A stretch of DNA of 64,000 bases from Roseomonas nitratireducens (lineage in GTDB: Bacteria > Pseudomonadota > Alphaproteobacteria > Acetobacterales > Acetobacteraceae), in the NCBI RefSeq assembly GCF_017813355.1, contig NZ_JAGIYZ010000003.1, positions 62,001 to 126,000 of the forward strand, read 5' to 3'. Below the pieces are notes generated by a model. The model was given only the letters and a program-made list of their open reading frames with translations, searched no databases and was not told where the DNA came from. The translations under genes were made by a program, and so were the position numbers. This document shows positions 25,816 through 33,953 of this stretch, in pieces (position 1 is the stretch's first letter; the number at the start of each line of letters is the position of its first letter).

Positions 25816-26685
25816 ATGCATGACCTGCTGATCGCCCCCTTCGTCGAATTCGGCTTCCTGCGCCGCGCGCTGGTGGGCTGCCTCGCCCTGTCGGTCTCGG
25901 CACCCGTGCTGGGGCTGTTCCTGGTGCTGCGGCGGATGAGCCTGACGGCGGATGTTCTCGCCCATGGCGCGCTGCCTGGGGTGGCACTGGCCTTCCTGCT
26001 CGCCGGGCTGTCGGCGCCGGCGCTGTGGTTCGGCGGGCTGGTGGCGGGGCTGGTGGTCGCGGTCGGCGCCGGCGCGCTCTCCCGCGCCACGGGCGGGCGG
26101 GAGGATGCGACGCTCGCCGCGCTCTACCTGGTCGCCCTCGGCCTGGGCGTGGCGCTGATCTCGATGGGCGGCGGGGGGGCCGCCGACCTGTCGCACATCC
26201 TGTTCGGCAACGTGCTGGGCGTGGACGATGCGGCGCTGCTGCTGATGGCGGGCGTGGCGACGCTGACGCTCGTGCTGCTCGCCTTCGCCTGGCGGCCGCT
26301 GGTGCTGGAATGCTTCGACCCGTCCTTCGCCGCGGCGGCCGGCGCGCGCGGGGGCGCGTGGCACCTGCTGTTCCAGGGCTTGGTCGTGCTGAACGTGCTG
26401 TCGGCCTTCCAGGCGCTGGGCACGCTGATGGCGGTCGGGCTGATGATGCTGCCGGCGATCGCGGCGCGGCACTGGGCGCGGGAGGTCTCGGGCATGGCCT
26501 ATGCCGCGGTCGGCGTGGCGCTCGCCTCCTCGCTGATCGGCATCCTGGTGTCCTACCATCTCGACGTGCCGACGGGCCCGGCGATCGTGCTGGTGGCGGG
26601 CGCGGCCTGGGCGGCGTCGGTGCTGGCGGGGCCGGTCGATGGCCTGCTGCCGCGGCTGGTGCGGCGCGGGCACCTGGCGGGCTAG
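25816..26685 (+). CDS. znuB: ABC-3 family metal permease (ZnuB-like)
   Basis: This 289-aa permease has about eight transmembrane helices and family motifs LRRMSLTADVLAHGALPGVALAF near the N-terminus and ALGTLMAVGLMMLPAIAARHWA near the C-terminus, typical of ABC-3 zinc/manganese permeases. It pairs with the ATPase 158 bp upstream. The gap carries a GCGGCC-TCC-GGCCGC hairpin at 25685-25699. No ZnuA binding protein is next to it, so that subunit must be elsewhere. Confidence 0.87.
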   Translation: MHDLLIAPFVEFGFLRRALVGCLALSVSAPVLGLFLVLRRMSLTADVLAHGALPGVALAFLLAGLSAPALWFGGLVAGLVVAVGAGALSRATGGREDATLAALYLVALGLGVALISMGGGGAADLSHILFGNVLGVDDAALLLMAGVATLTLVLLAFAWRPLVLECFDPSFAAAAGARGGAWHLLFQGLVVLNVLSAFQALGTLMAVGLMMLPAIAARHWAREVSGMAYAAVGVALASSLIGILVSYHLDVPTGPAIVLVAGAAWAASVLAGPVDGLLPRLVRRGHLAG

Positions 26686-26686
26686 G

Positions 26687-27310
26687 TCAGGGGCTCGCGT
26701 AGATCAGCGCGTAGGTCGCCGGATCGCCCGGCATGCCGAGGCCGGCGGCGGCTTCCCGCGCGGCGGCCATCACCGCGGCCTCGCTCGTGCCCTCGACCAG
26801 AAGGATCGCCGAGAAGCTGGCATCGCCGCCGGGCCGCAGCGCGGCTTCCGGGTTGGCGGGCATGCCCTCGGCCGCACGCCAGAGCCGTGCGCGCGTCACG
26901 CCGGGCCGCGCGGGCAAGTCCGCCAGCGTTGCGCCATCGGCCGCGACCGGCCGCCCGCCGCCGAGCAGCGCGACGATCCCCCCGATGCCCGCGCCCGCAT
27001 CCGCCGCGATGTCGCAGACCGTGCGGTTCATGGCGCGGAAGTGCGGCATCATGCGCGTCGTCCAGGCGGTCGGTTCGGCGAGGCGCCGCTGATAGGCGGG
27101 CGTGCGCAGCACCCCGGACGAATCCGTCTCGTAGAAGGTGAAGTACTCCTGCGCCGGCCCGGCGATGCGGCGGTACCGCCGCGCATGGCGGAAGCCGGGC
27201 ACGGACAGCCGGTCGGGCAGGTGGTCCTGCTGGTACCAGGCCTCGTAGTCGGCGCGGTCGCAGCCCTCGCCGAGGTCGTTGAGCACCGAGATGATCCCGC
27301 CGGTCGCCAT
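26687..27310 (-). CDS. Ferredoxin-fold (dimeric alpha-beta barrel) protein, DUF4286-like
   Basis: This 207-aa protein has an N-terminal half DRADYEAWYQQDHLPDRLSVPGF followed by ARRYRRI and YFTFYETDSSG, a pattern shared by small dimeric alpha-beta barrel proteins of the DUF4286/EthD-like group. The C-terminal half has a second similar fold (FSAILLVEGTSEAAVMAAA). No catalytic residues can be named. The start at MATGG was chosen because GGGGGAG lies upstream; an in-frame ATG at 27334 is less likely. Stop is next to that of znuB, convergent. Confidence 0.65.
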   Translation of the reverse strand: MATGGIISVLNDLGEGCDRADYEAWYQQDHLPDRLSVPGFRHARRYRRIAGPAQEYFTFYETDSSGVLRTPAYQRRLAEPTAWTTRMMPHFRAMNRTVCDIAADAGAGIGGIVALLGGGRPVAADGATLADLPARPGVTRARLWRAAEGMPANPEAALRPGGDASFSAILLVEGTSEAAVMAAAREAAAGLGMPGDPATYALIYASP

Positions 27311-27434
27311 GGTCGCTTTTCTCCCCCGCGGCACGATGCGCGCCGCCGCGGCGGCGTCAACCGGCGGTGCCGTTGTGCGCTTCGCCGCTTGGTTTCATCC
27401 TGCCGTCCACAAACGACACCGGAGGACGTCCCGC

Positions 27435-28589
27435 ATGGGATCGCTGCTGTTCTCGCCGCTCACCTTGCGCGGCCTCACCATCCCCAACCGCGCCACGATC
27501 CCTCCGCTCTGCCAGTACTCGGCGCATGAGGGGATGGCGAATGACTGGCACATCGTCCAGCTCGGCCGCTTCGCGGTCGGCGGCTTCGGGCTGGTGTTCA
27601 GCGAGGTGGTGTCCGTGCTGCGGGAAGGGCGCATCACCCATGGCGATGTCGGGCTCTGGAACGACGACCAGGTCGCGCCGCTGAAGCGCATCACGGACTT
27701 CATCAAGGCCCAGGGCAGCGTGCCGGCGATCCAGCTCGGCCATGCCGGGCGCAAGGGATCCATGCAGCGCCCCTGGGAAGGCAATGGCCCGCTCGGCCCC
27801 GACCAGTTCGCGAAGGGCGAGACGACCTGGGACATCGTCTCGGCCGTCGCAAAGCCGCTCGCGGAAGGGCACCTGACCCCCGCCGGGCTCGACGCCGCCG
27901 GCATGGCGCGCATCGTGGAAGCCTTCGCCACCGGCGCGCGGCGCGCCCGCGCCGCGGGGTTCGAGGCCGTGGAGGTGCATTGCGCCCATGGCTACCTTCT
28001 GCACCAGTTCCTCTCGCCCATCTCCAACACGCGCAACGACGCCTATGGCGGCGACCTCGCGGGGCGGATGCGCTTCCCGCTCGACGTCATCCGCGCGGTG
28101 CGGGAAGCCTGGCCCGAGGACCGGCCGGTCTTCGTGCGCATCTCCGCCGTCGATGGCGCGGATGGCGGCTGGACGATGGAGGACAGCCTCGCCTTCGCCG
28201 CCGCCATGAAGCCGCTCGGCGTCGACGTGGTCGATTGCAGTTCGGGCGGCATCGGGGGAAGTGCGACGGGATCGAAGCGCATCCCGCGCGGCTACGGCTT
28301 CCAGGTGCCCTACGCGGCGCAGATCCGGCGCGACCTGGGGCTCGCGACCATGGCGGTCGGCCTCATCATCGGCCCGCACCAGGCCGAGGCGGTGCTGGCC
28401 GAAGGCGAGGCGGACCTCGTCGCCGTGGGGCGGGAGGCGATGAACAACCCCAACTGGGCGCTGATGGCGCGCGCCGTGCTGGAACCGGGCACGACGGAGG
28501 AGGTCTTCTCCCGCTGGCCGGCGCAGCATGGCTGGTGGATGGAAAAGCGCGCGGCGGTGATGGAAGCGCTCGGCGCGCCGCCGGCTTGA
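27435..28589 (+). CDS. Old-yellow-enzyme family NADH:flavin oxidoreductase
   Basis: This 384-aa FMN-dependent TIM-barrel ene-reductase has LFSPLTLRGLTIPNRATIPPLCQYSAHEGMANDWH (YqjM-type Cys/Tyr region), QLGHAGRKGS, VEVHCAHGYLLHQFLSPISNTRNDAYGGDLAGRMRF with the active-site His pair, VFVRISAVDG and AVGREAMNNPNW. It reduces activated C=C bonds using NAD(P)H. GGAGG 9 bases upstream supports the start. Natural substrate unknown. Confidence 0.93.
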   Translation: MGSLLFSPLTLRGLTIPNRATIPPLCQYSAHEGMANDWHIVQLGRFAVGGFGLVFSEVVSVLREGRITHGDVGLWNDDQVAPLKRITDFIKAQGSVPAIQLGHAGRKGSMQRPWEGNGPLGPDQFAKGETTWDIVSAVAKPLAEGHLTPAGLDAAGMARIVEAFATGARRARAAGFEAVEVHCAHGYLLHQFLSPISNTRNDAYGGDLAGRMRFPLDVIRAVREAWPEDRPVFVRISAVDGADGGWTMEDSLAFAAAMKPLGVDVVDCSSGGIGGSATGSKRIPRGYGFQVPYAAQIRRDLGLATMAVGLIIGPHQAEAVLAEGEADLVAVGREAMNNPNWALMARAVLEPGTTEEVFSRWPAQHGWWMEKRAAVMEALGAPPA

Positions 28590-28616
28590 CGCGCGTCAAG
28601 GCGCGCTGAGCGCGCC
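28586..28616 (+). promoter_or_regulatory. Adjacent perfect palindromes upstream of the SLC13 permease
   Basis: TTGACGCGCGTCAA (28586-28599) is a perfect 14-bp palindrome overlapping the oxidoreductase stop codon. It is followed without a gap by GGCGCGC-TGA-GCGCGCC (28600-28616), a perfect 7-bp hairpin. The first could be an operator or a -35 TTGACG element, the second a terminator stem without T-run. Either way it marks the boundary between the two genes. Confidence 0.4.
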
Positions 28617-28658
28617 GCGCGCAAGCCTTCGCCAACCTGGTCGGGGGAGGGGCGGCGG

Positions 28659-30158
28659 ATGGCGGCGGCAATGGCGGAAGGCGGGGGCGGGGCACGGCGC
28701 TGGATCGGCCTCGGACTCGCGCTTGCGGTGCTGCTCGCCGCGACGCTCGCGCCTCCTCCGGACGGGTTGCCGGTCGCGGGGCAGCGCGCCATCGGCATCC
28801 TGCTCTTCGCGGTCGTCCTCTGGGTGAGCGAGGCGGTGGACCTCACCGTCTCCGCCTTCCTGATCGCGGCGCTGACCATCCTGCTGGTCGGCACCGCGCC
28901 GGACCCCGCCGCACCGGAGCGCATGCTCGGCATCGCCCGGGCGCGGGACTGGGCGATCGGCGGCTTCGCCAACAACGCCGTCGCGCTGGTCGGCGCGGCG
29001 CTGGTCTTCGCCGCAGCGGTCAGCGCGACGGGGCTCGACCGGCGCATCGCGCTCGCGACGCTGGCGCGCGTCGGGACGAAGCCGCAGGGGATTTTCGCGG
29101 GCACGCTCGCGGTCGGCGTGATGCTCGCCTTCCTGGTGCCGTCGGCCACCGCGCGCGTCTCGGCGGTGGTGCCGATCGTGCTCGGCATCATCGGCGCTTT
29201 CGGATTGCAGCGGGATTCGCGACTTGCCGCGCTGCTGATGATCGGCTCGGCGCAGATCTGCTCGGTGATGAACATCGGCGTGCTGACGGCCGCGGCGCAG
29301 AACGCGACCTTCCTCGGGCTGATCGGGCGCGCCATCCCGGGGGCGACGGTCACCTGGCTCGACTGGTTCATCGCCGCCGCGCCCTTCTGGCTGCTGATGG
29401 CGCCGCTGCTCTACGTGATCCTGTGGCGCTTCCACCGGCCGGAGGACGCCGTCAGCCAGGATGGCGGCGCCGCCGTCGCGCGTGACCTCGCCGCCCTCGG
29501 GCCGATGGGCGGGGCGGAAAAGCGCACGCTCGCCGCGGGGCTCCTGCTGCTCGCCTGCTGGGCGACGGAAGGGCGGCTGCATCCGCTCGACACCGCGTCC
29601 TCGACCATTATCGCGGTGACGGTGCTGCTGCTGCCGCGCATCGGCGTGATGTCGTGGAAGCAGGCGCAGGCGTCCGTGCCCTGGGGCACGCTGATCCTGT
29701 TCGCGGTCGGCATCGCGCTGGGGTCGGTGCTGGTGCAGACGCGCGGCGCCGCCTGGATGGCGGGGCAGATCGTGGACGTCTTCGCGCTGCGACAGGCCAC
29801 GCCCTTCGTGATCGTCGCCGTGATGGCGGCCTTCCTCATCCTCGTGCATCTGGGCTTCGCCTCGGCCACCGCGCTGGCGGCGGCCTTCATCCCTATCGTC
29901 ATCTCGGTGCTGCAGGAAGTGGCGCGGGCGGGCGTGCCGGTGAACGTCGCGGGGGTGACGATGATCCTGCAGTTCACCGTGTCCTTCGGCTTCCTGCTGG
30001 TGGTCAGCGCGCCGCAGAACATGGTGGCCTTCGGCACGGGCACCTTCGCGGCGCGGGACTTCTTCCGCTCGGGCGTCGTCATCACCCTGGCGGGCTACGC
30101 GCTGGTGCTGGCGCTGACGGCGACCTGGTGGGACTGGTTGGGCTATGTGCGGGGCTGA
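28659..30158 (+). CDS. SLC13/DASS-family anion permease
   Basis: This 499-aa protein has 11-12 predicted transmembrane helices. Signatures of divalent anion:sodium symporters include GQRAIGILLFAVVLWVSEAVDLTVSAFLI, FANNAVALVGAALVFAAAVSATGLDRRIAL, LAFLVPSATARVSAVVPIVLGI and STIIAVTVLLLPRIGVMSW. It probably imports a dicarboxylate or another small organic anion with sodium. Convergent with tamB with directly adjacent stop codons. Confidence 0.88.
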   Translation: MAAAMAEGGGGARRWIGLGLALAVLLAATLAPPPDGLPVAGQRAIGILLFAVVLWVSEAVDLTVSAFLIAALTILLVGTAPDPAAPERMLGIARARDWAIGGFANNAVALVGAALVFAAAVSATGLDRRIALATLARVGTKPQGIFAGTLAVGVMLAFLVPSATARVSAVVPIVLGIIGAFGLQRDSRLAALLMIGSAQICSVMNIGVLTAAAQNATFLGLIGRAIPGATVTWLDWFIAAAPFWLLMAPLLYVILWRFHRPEDAVSQDGGAAVARDLAALGPMGGAEKRTLAAGLLLLACWATEGRLHPLDTASSTIIAVTVLLLPRIGVMSWKQAQASVPWGTLILFAVGIALGSVLVQTRGAAWMAGQIVDVFALRQATPFVIVAVMAAFLILVHLGFASATALAAAFIPIVISVLQEVARAGVPVNVAGVTMILQFTVSFGFLLVVSAPQNMVAFGTGTFAARDFFRSGVVITLAGYALVLALTATWWDWLGYVRG

Positions 30159-33100
30159 TCAGTACTCGATCTCGAAGGACAGCCCCACGCGGTCGCCGGC
30201 CGCGCTGTTGCCGCCCGTCTCGGCCTCGATCCGCACGCGCGGCAGCACGTCGATCTGCACGCCGACGCGCGGCGCGCCGCCTTCGCTCGACTGCCGCACG
30301 CCGACATAGACGCCCTCGGCCACGTAGCGCCCGGTCTCGAGCGTCGCGCCCTGGCCGCGCCCGCCATCCGGGCGCCGGTCCTCACCCACCGCGAGCCGGT
30401 CGAGCGCGAGCGTCCGCCGGATGCGATCGAGGATGCCGGCCGCCCCCGGCGTCTCGATCCCCGCCGCGCCCGCCAGCACCTGCGCCAGCTGCGCGAGTTG
30501 GAAGGGCGACAATTCGCTGGCCCGCCGGTCGAACAGCAGGCGGGACAGGATCTCGTCCTGCGGCAATTCGGGCGTGGAGGAGAATTCGATGCGCGGGTCG
30601 GTCGCCGGCCCGGTGACGGTGACGTTCGCCGTCACCTCCCGCGCCCGCGACGCGGCGAGGAAGTCGAGCGACGGCACCAGCGTCCCCGCATCGAAGGCGA
30701 TCGTGCCGCGCCGGAAGTCGAGCCGCCGGTCGAAGATCGAGATGTTCCCCCGCCGCAGGGACAGCCCGCCCGTCACCGCCGGCGCCGCGATCGCGCCACC
30801 CACATTCATCGTGCCGCCGAATTCCGCGTCGATGCCACGCCCGCGCACGAAGACCGCGCGTGGGGCCGCGACCTCGATCGCCAGCGCGATGTCGGGCAGG
30901 CCCGAGGGCGCGCCCGCCGGCCGCGGCGGATCGAGCGGCGGCGTGTTCGGCGGCCGCCGCCCGCGTTCGCGCACGCCCTCGATGCGCCGGACGGAGGGCG
31001 GCAGCTTCTCCGGCACCGTGATGTCGAGCCGCTTGATTTCGACACGCCCGTCCAGCCGCGCCTGTTCCAGCAGCCGCCCGACGAGGCGGAGATCGGCATC
31101 GAAGACGCCGCTCGCGAGGTCGGATCGCAGCGGCCGCGCGCCGCGCGCGGTCAGCGTCAGCTCCGCCGGCAGGCCGGGCGCGAGCGGGGAGAGCGTGCCG
31201 CCGATCCCGATGGTGCCATTGCCCGGCGTGCGCGCGGCGAAGCGATCGATGACGACACGGTCGCCCTCCGCGCGCAGCACCGCCTCGATCTCCGACAGCG
31301 TCACGCCCTGCGCGAGGTCCCGGAAGGCCCCGCCCGACAGCGTTGCGCGGCCGGTCAGCGCGGGGGCCGCGAGCGTGCCGCCGGCTTCCATCGCCAGCGC
31401 CAGCCGGCCCGCCACGCGCTGCGACCCGGCGGCCAGGATCGGCCCGGCGATGGCGCCGAGATCGGCATTCGCCTCCAGCCGCGCGGCGAGCGGCGCCGTG
31501 CCCGCGAAGCCGCCCGGCAGCCGCGCCGTGCCGTTCGCCCGCAGCACCGCGCCCGCCGCGGCGTCCAGCCGCAGATCGGCGCCGCGCGCCCCGGCCGTGC
31601 CCTCGACCAGCAGCCGCGCCGGCGGCAGGCCGCGAAAGGCGGGATCGGCGATGGCAAGGCCCGTCGCTTCCAGCCGGAACCGCGCGGCGGGGTCGCCGAC
31701 GGGCCCGGTGATGCGCGCCTCGGCCGAGATGGTGCCGCGCGCGGCGAGGTCGGGCGCGGCCAGGGCCGCGATCCCCGCGACCGGCAGCGCGGCGAGCGTC
31801 GCGCGTATGTCGGCCTGCTCCGGCCCCCATGTGCCTTCGGCGCGCAGCGTGCCGCCGCGGCTCGTCGTCAGCGCGATGCCGGCAAGGGCGATGCCGCCAT
31901 CCGCGGCGAGCGTGACGCGCGCGGGCGCGGTCAGGCGCAGGCTGTCCGCGCCGCGCCGGAGCAGCATCTCCGCGATGTCGACGCGCCGCGCATCGCCTTC
32001 CTGCGTCAGCCGCGCGCGCGTCGTCAGCCGCGCATCCTGCGCGCGCGCCTCGATCTCGGCCTCGGCCGCGGCGAGCGTGCCGCGCGCCGCGACGCGGCCG
32101 GCGAGCGCGGTCCCGTCCACCCGCGCCTCCGGCACATCGAGCGTCGCGTCGAAGCCCTGCATCCCGTCGCGCAGGTCGAGCACCGCGCGCAGCGCGACGC
32201 GCCCGGCGAGCCGCATGCCGGCGAGCGACGAGAAGGGCGCGAGGTCCGTCACGTCCAGCGTGGCGTTGCCCTGGAAGGTCGCGGCGGCCCGGTCGGCCAG
32301 CCCGGCGGCGTCGAGCGACGCCGGGCCGAAGCGGGCGGCGAGGCGGGCGAGGCGGATGCGTTCCCCCTCCGGCGCGGCGGCGAGGTCGAGCGCCACCGGC
32401 AGCCCGGCATAGGTCGCCGTCAGCCGCGCTTCCGCGCGCGGCGCGGAGAGCGGCGTCGCCACGTTCAGCGCGAGGTCCGGGGCTTCCAGCACCTCCGCGC
32501 CGCGCGCCACGCGTTCCCCGCGCGCCGTCAGCGCGAGCGACGGATCGCCGCGCGGCCCGGTCAGGCGCGCTTCCGCCGCCAGCGCGCCGGCAAGGCCCGG
32601 CACGAGCGGCGCGAGGTCGGCGACGCGCGCGCGGATGGTCGCGTCCAGCGTCTCGCCCACCAGGCCCTCGGCGGTCACGCGCGCGCCGGCGCCGTCGATG
32701 GACAGTGCCTCGATCCGGTCGGGCAGCGCGCCGCGCAGCGACAGCCGTGGCGTGGCGCCGAGTGCGGCGGCCAGCGCCGGCGTGTCGCTGGCGAAACCCG
32801 TCGCGGCGAGGTCGAGCGCGATGGCGGGCGCGCGCATCGCGCCGCTCGCGCGCGCCTCGGCCGTGATGCCCGCGAAGCGCGCCACGGGCGGGATCAGTGC
32901 GCCGAAGGCCGTGCTCTCCCCGACCGAGAGGCGCAGCGCGAGGTCCAGGCGCTCGGCCGCGAGGTCGGCGCCGCCGGATGCCTCCGCGCGCGCCGCCGGC
33001 GCCTGCACCGCGAACCGCCGCAGCGTGACGCGCCGCGCCGCGTCGATCTCGCCGTCCAACGCGACCTCGGCCGGCATGGCGGCGGCGCGCAGCGCCTCGG

Positions 33101-33953
33101 GCAGCAGCGGCGCGGCGGCCAGGCGCAGCGTCAGCGCCGCCCCGGCCGCGCCATCGGGCGCCGCGCGCACCGTGCCCCCGGCGGCGAGCGTGATGTCGTC
33201 CCCCAGCGAGGCGGCGAGGTCGAGCCGCGCGCCGCGCGCCGGCCCGTCGAGCGACAGCCGCAGCGCGGCCGCGCGGCCCGGCAGGCCGAGCGCCGTGGCG
33301 AGCAGTCCGCCGGGCGGTTCCGCGGCTTCGATGCGGGCCGAAAGCCGATCCGCGCCCGGAGCCAGATCGAGCGCGATGCGCGCCTCGGCCGGCGCGTCGA
33401 GCCGCCGGAGGGCAAGACGCGCGGCGAGCGCGCCGGAGGCGAGCGACGCCTCGCCTTCGACCGCGAGCACGGCATCGATGCCCGCCACCGCGGCACCCAG
33501 TTCGATCCGCTCCACCGCCAGCCGATCGAGCCGCAGCGCGACCGGCAATTCGGGCAGGGCAGGGACCAGCGGCGCATCCGGGTCGGGCGGGGGTGGCGGT
33601 GTGCTGTCGCCGGGCGGCAGCCGGTGCAGCGCGACGCGGCGCGCGGTCAGCGCGGTGACGCGCACCTCCCGCCCCAGCAGCGCCATCAGGTCGAGCGCGA
33701 TGGCGGCGTCTTCCAGTTCCACCCAGGCGCCGGCCTCGTCGGACATGGTCAGGCGCCCGACCGCAAGCCGCGCGGGCAGCGGGCTGGCCAGGCCCTGGAT
33801 GCGCAGGCCGGGGACGGCATCCTCGGCCAGCCGCGCGATGGTCGCGCGCCCGCCCTCGCCATTCGCCCAGACCAGCCCGCCGGCGAGGATGACGAGCAGC
33901 AGGACCGGCAGGGCCAGCAGCGTCAGCCCGATGCTGCGAAGCGCGCGGCGCAT
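30159..33953 (-). CDS. tamB: Translocation and assembly module protein TamB
   Basis: This 1264-aa inner-membrane-anchored periplasmic-spanning protein has one N-terminal helix (about residues 7-30, LTLLALPVLLLVILAGGLVW), a long beta-rich AsmA/TamB body of repeated strand patterns, and the DUF490 C-terminal domain (LSRLLFDRRASELSPFQLAQLAQVLAG to GLSFEIEY). TamB works with TamA in outer-membrane protein insertion and lipid transfer. The start codon overlaps the tamA stop by one base (TGATG). Size is normal for TamB. Confidence 0.93.
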   Translation of the reverse strand: MRRALRSIGLTLLALPVLLLVILAGGLVWANGEGGRATIARLAEDAVPGLRIQGLASPLPARLAVGRLTMSDEAGAWVELEDAAIALDLMALLGREVRVTALTARRVALHRLPPGDSTPPPPPDPDAPLVPALPELPVALRLDRLAVERIELGAAVAGIDAVLAVEGEASLASGALAARLALRRLDAPAEARIALDLAPGADRLSARIEAAEPPGGLLATALGLPGRAAALRLSLDGPARGARLDLAASLGDDITLAAGGTVRAAPDGAAGAALTLRLAAAPLLPEALRAAAMPAEVALDGEIDAARRVTLRRFAVQAPAARAEASGGADLAAERLDLALRLSVGESTAFGALIPPVARFAGITAEARASGAMRAPAIALDLAATGFASDTPALAAALGATPRLSLRGALPDRIEALSIDGAGARVTAEGLVGETLDATIRARVADLAPLVPGLAGALAAEARLTGPRGDPSLALTARGERVARGAEVLEAPDLALNVATPLSAPRAEARLTATYAGLPVALDLAAAPEGERIRLARLAARFGPASLDAAGLADRAAATFQGNATLDVTDLAPFSSLAGMRLAGRVALRAVLDLRDGMQGFDATLDVPEARVDGTALAGRVAARGTLAAAEAEIEARAQDARLTTRARLTQEGDARRVDIAEMLLRRGADSLRLTAPARVTLAADGGIALAGIALTTSRGGTLRAEGTWGPEQADIRATLAALPVAGIAALAAPDLAARGTISAEARITGPVGDPAARFRLEATGLAIADPAFRGLPPARLLVEGTAGARGADLRLDAAAGAVLRANGTARLPGGFAGTAPLAARLEANADLGAIAGPILAAGSQRVAGRLALAMEAGGTLAAPALTGRATLSGGAFRDLAQGVTLSEIEAVLRAEGDRVVIDRFAARTPGNGTIGIGGTLSPLAPGLPAELTLTARGARPLRSDLASGVFDADLRLVGRLLEQARLDGRVEIKRLDITVPEKLPPSVRRIEGVRERGRRPPNTPPLDPPRPAGAPSGLPDIALAIEVAAPRAVFVRGRGIDAEFGGTMNVGGAIAAPAVTGGLSLRRGNISIFDRRLDFRRGTIAFDAGTLVPSLDFLAASRAREVTANVTVTGPATDPRIEFSSTPELPQDEILSRLLFDRRASELSPFQLAQLAQVLAGAAGIETPGAAGILDRIRRTLALDRLAVGEDRRPDGGRGQGATLETGRYVAEGVYVGVRQSSEGGAPRVGVQIDVLPRVRIEAETGGNSAAGDRVGLSFEIEY

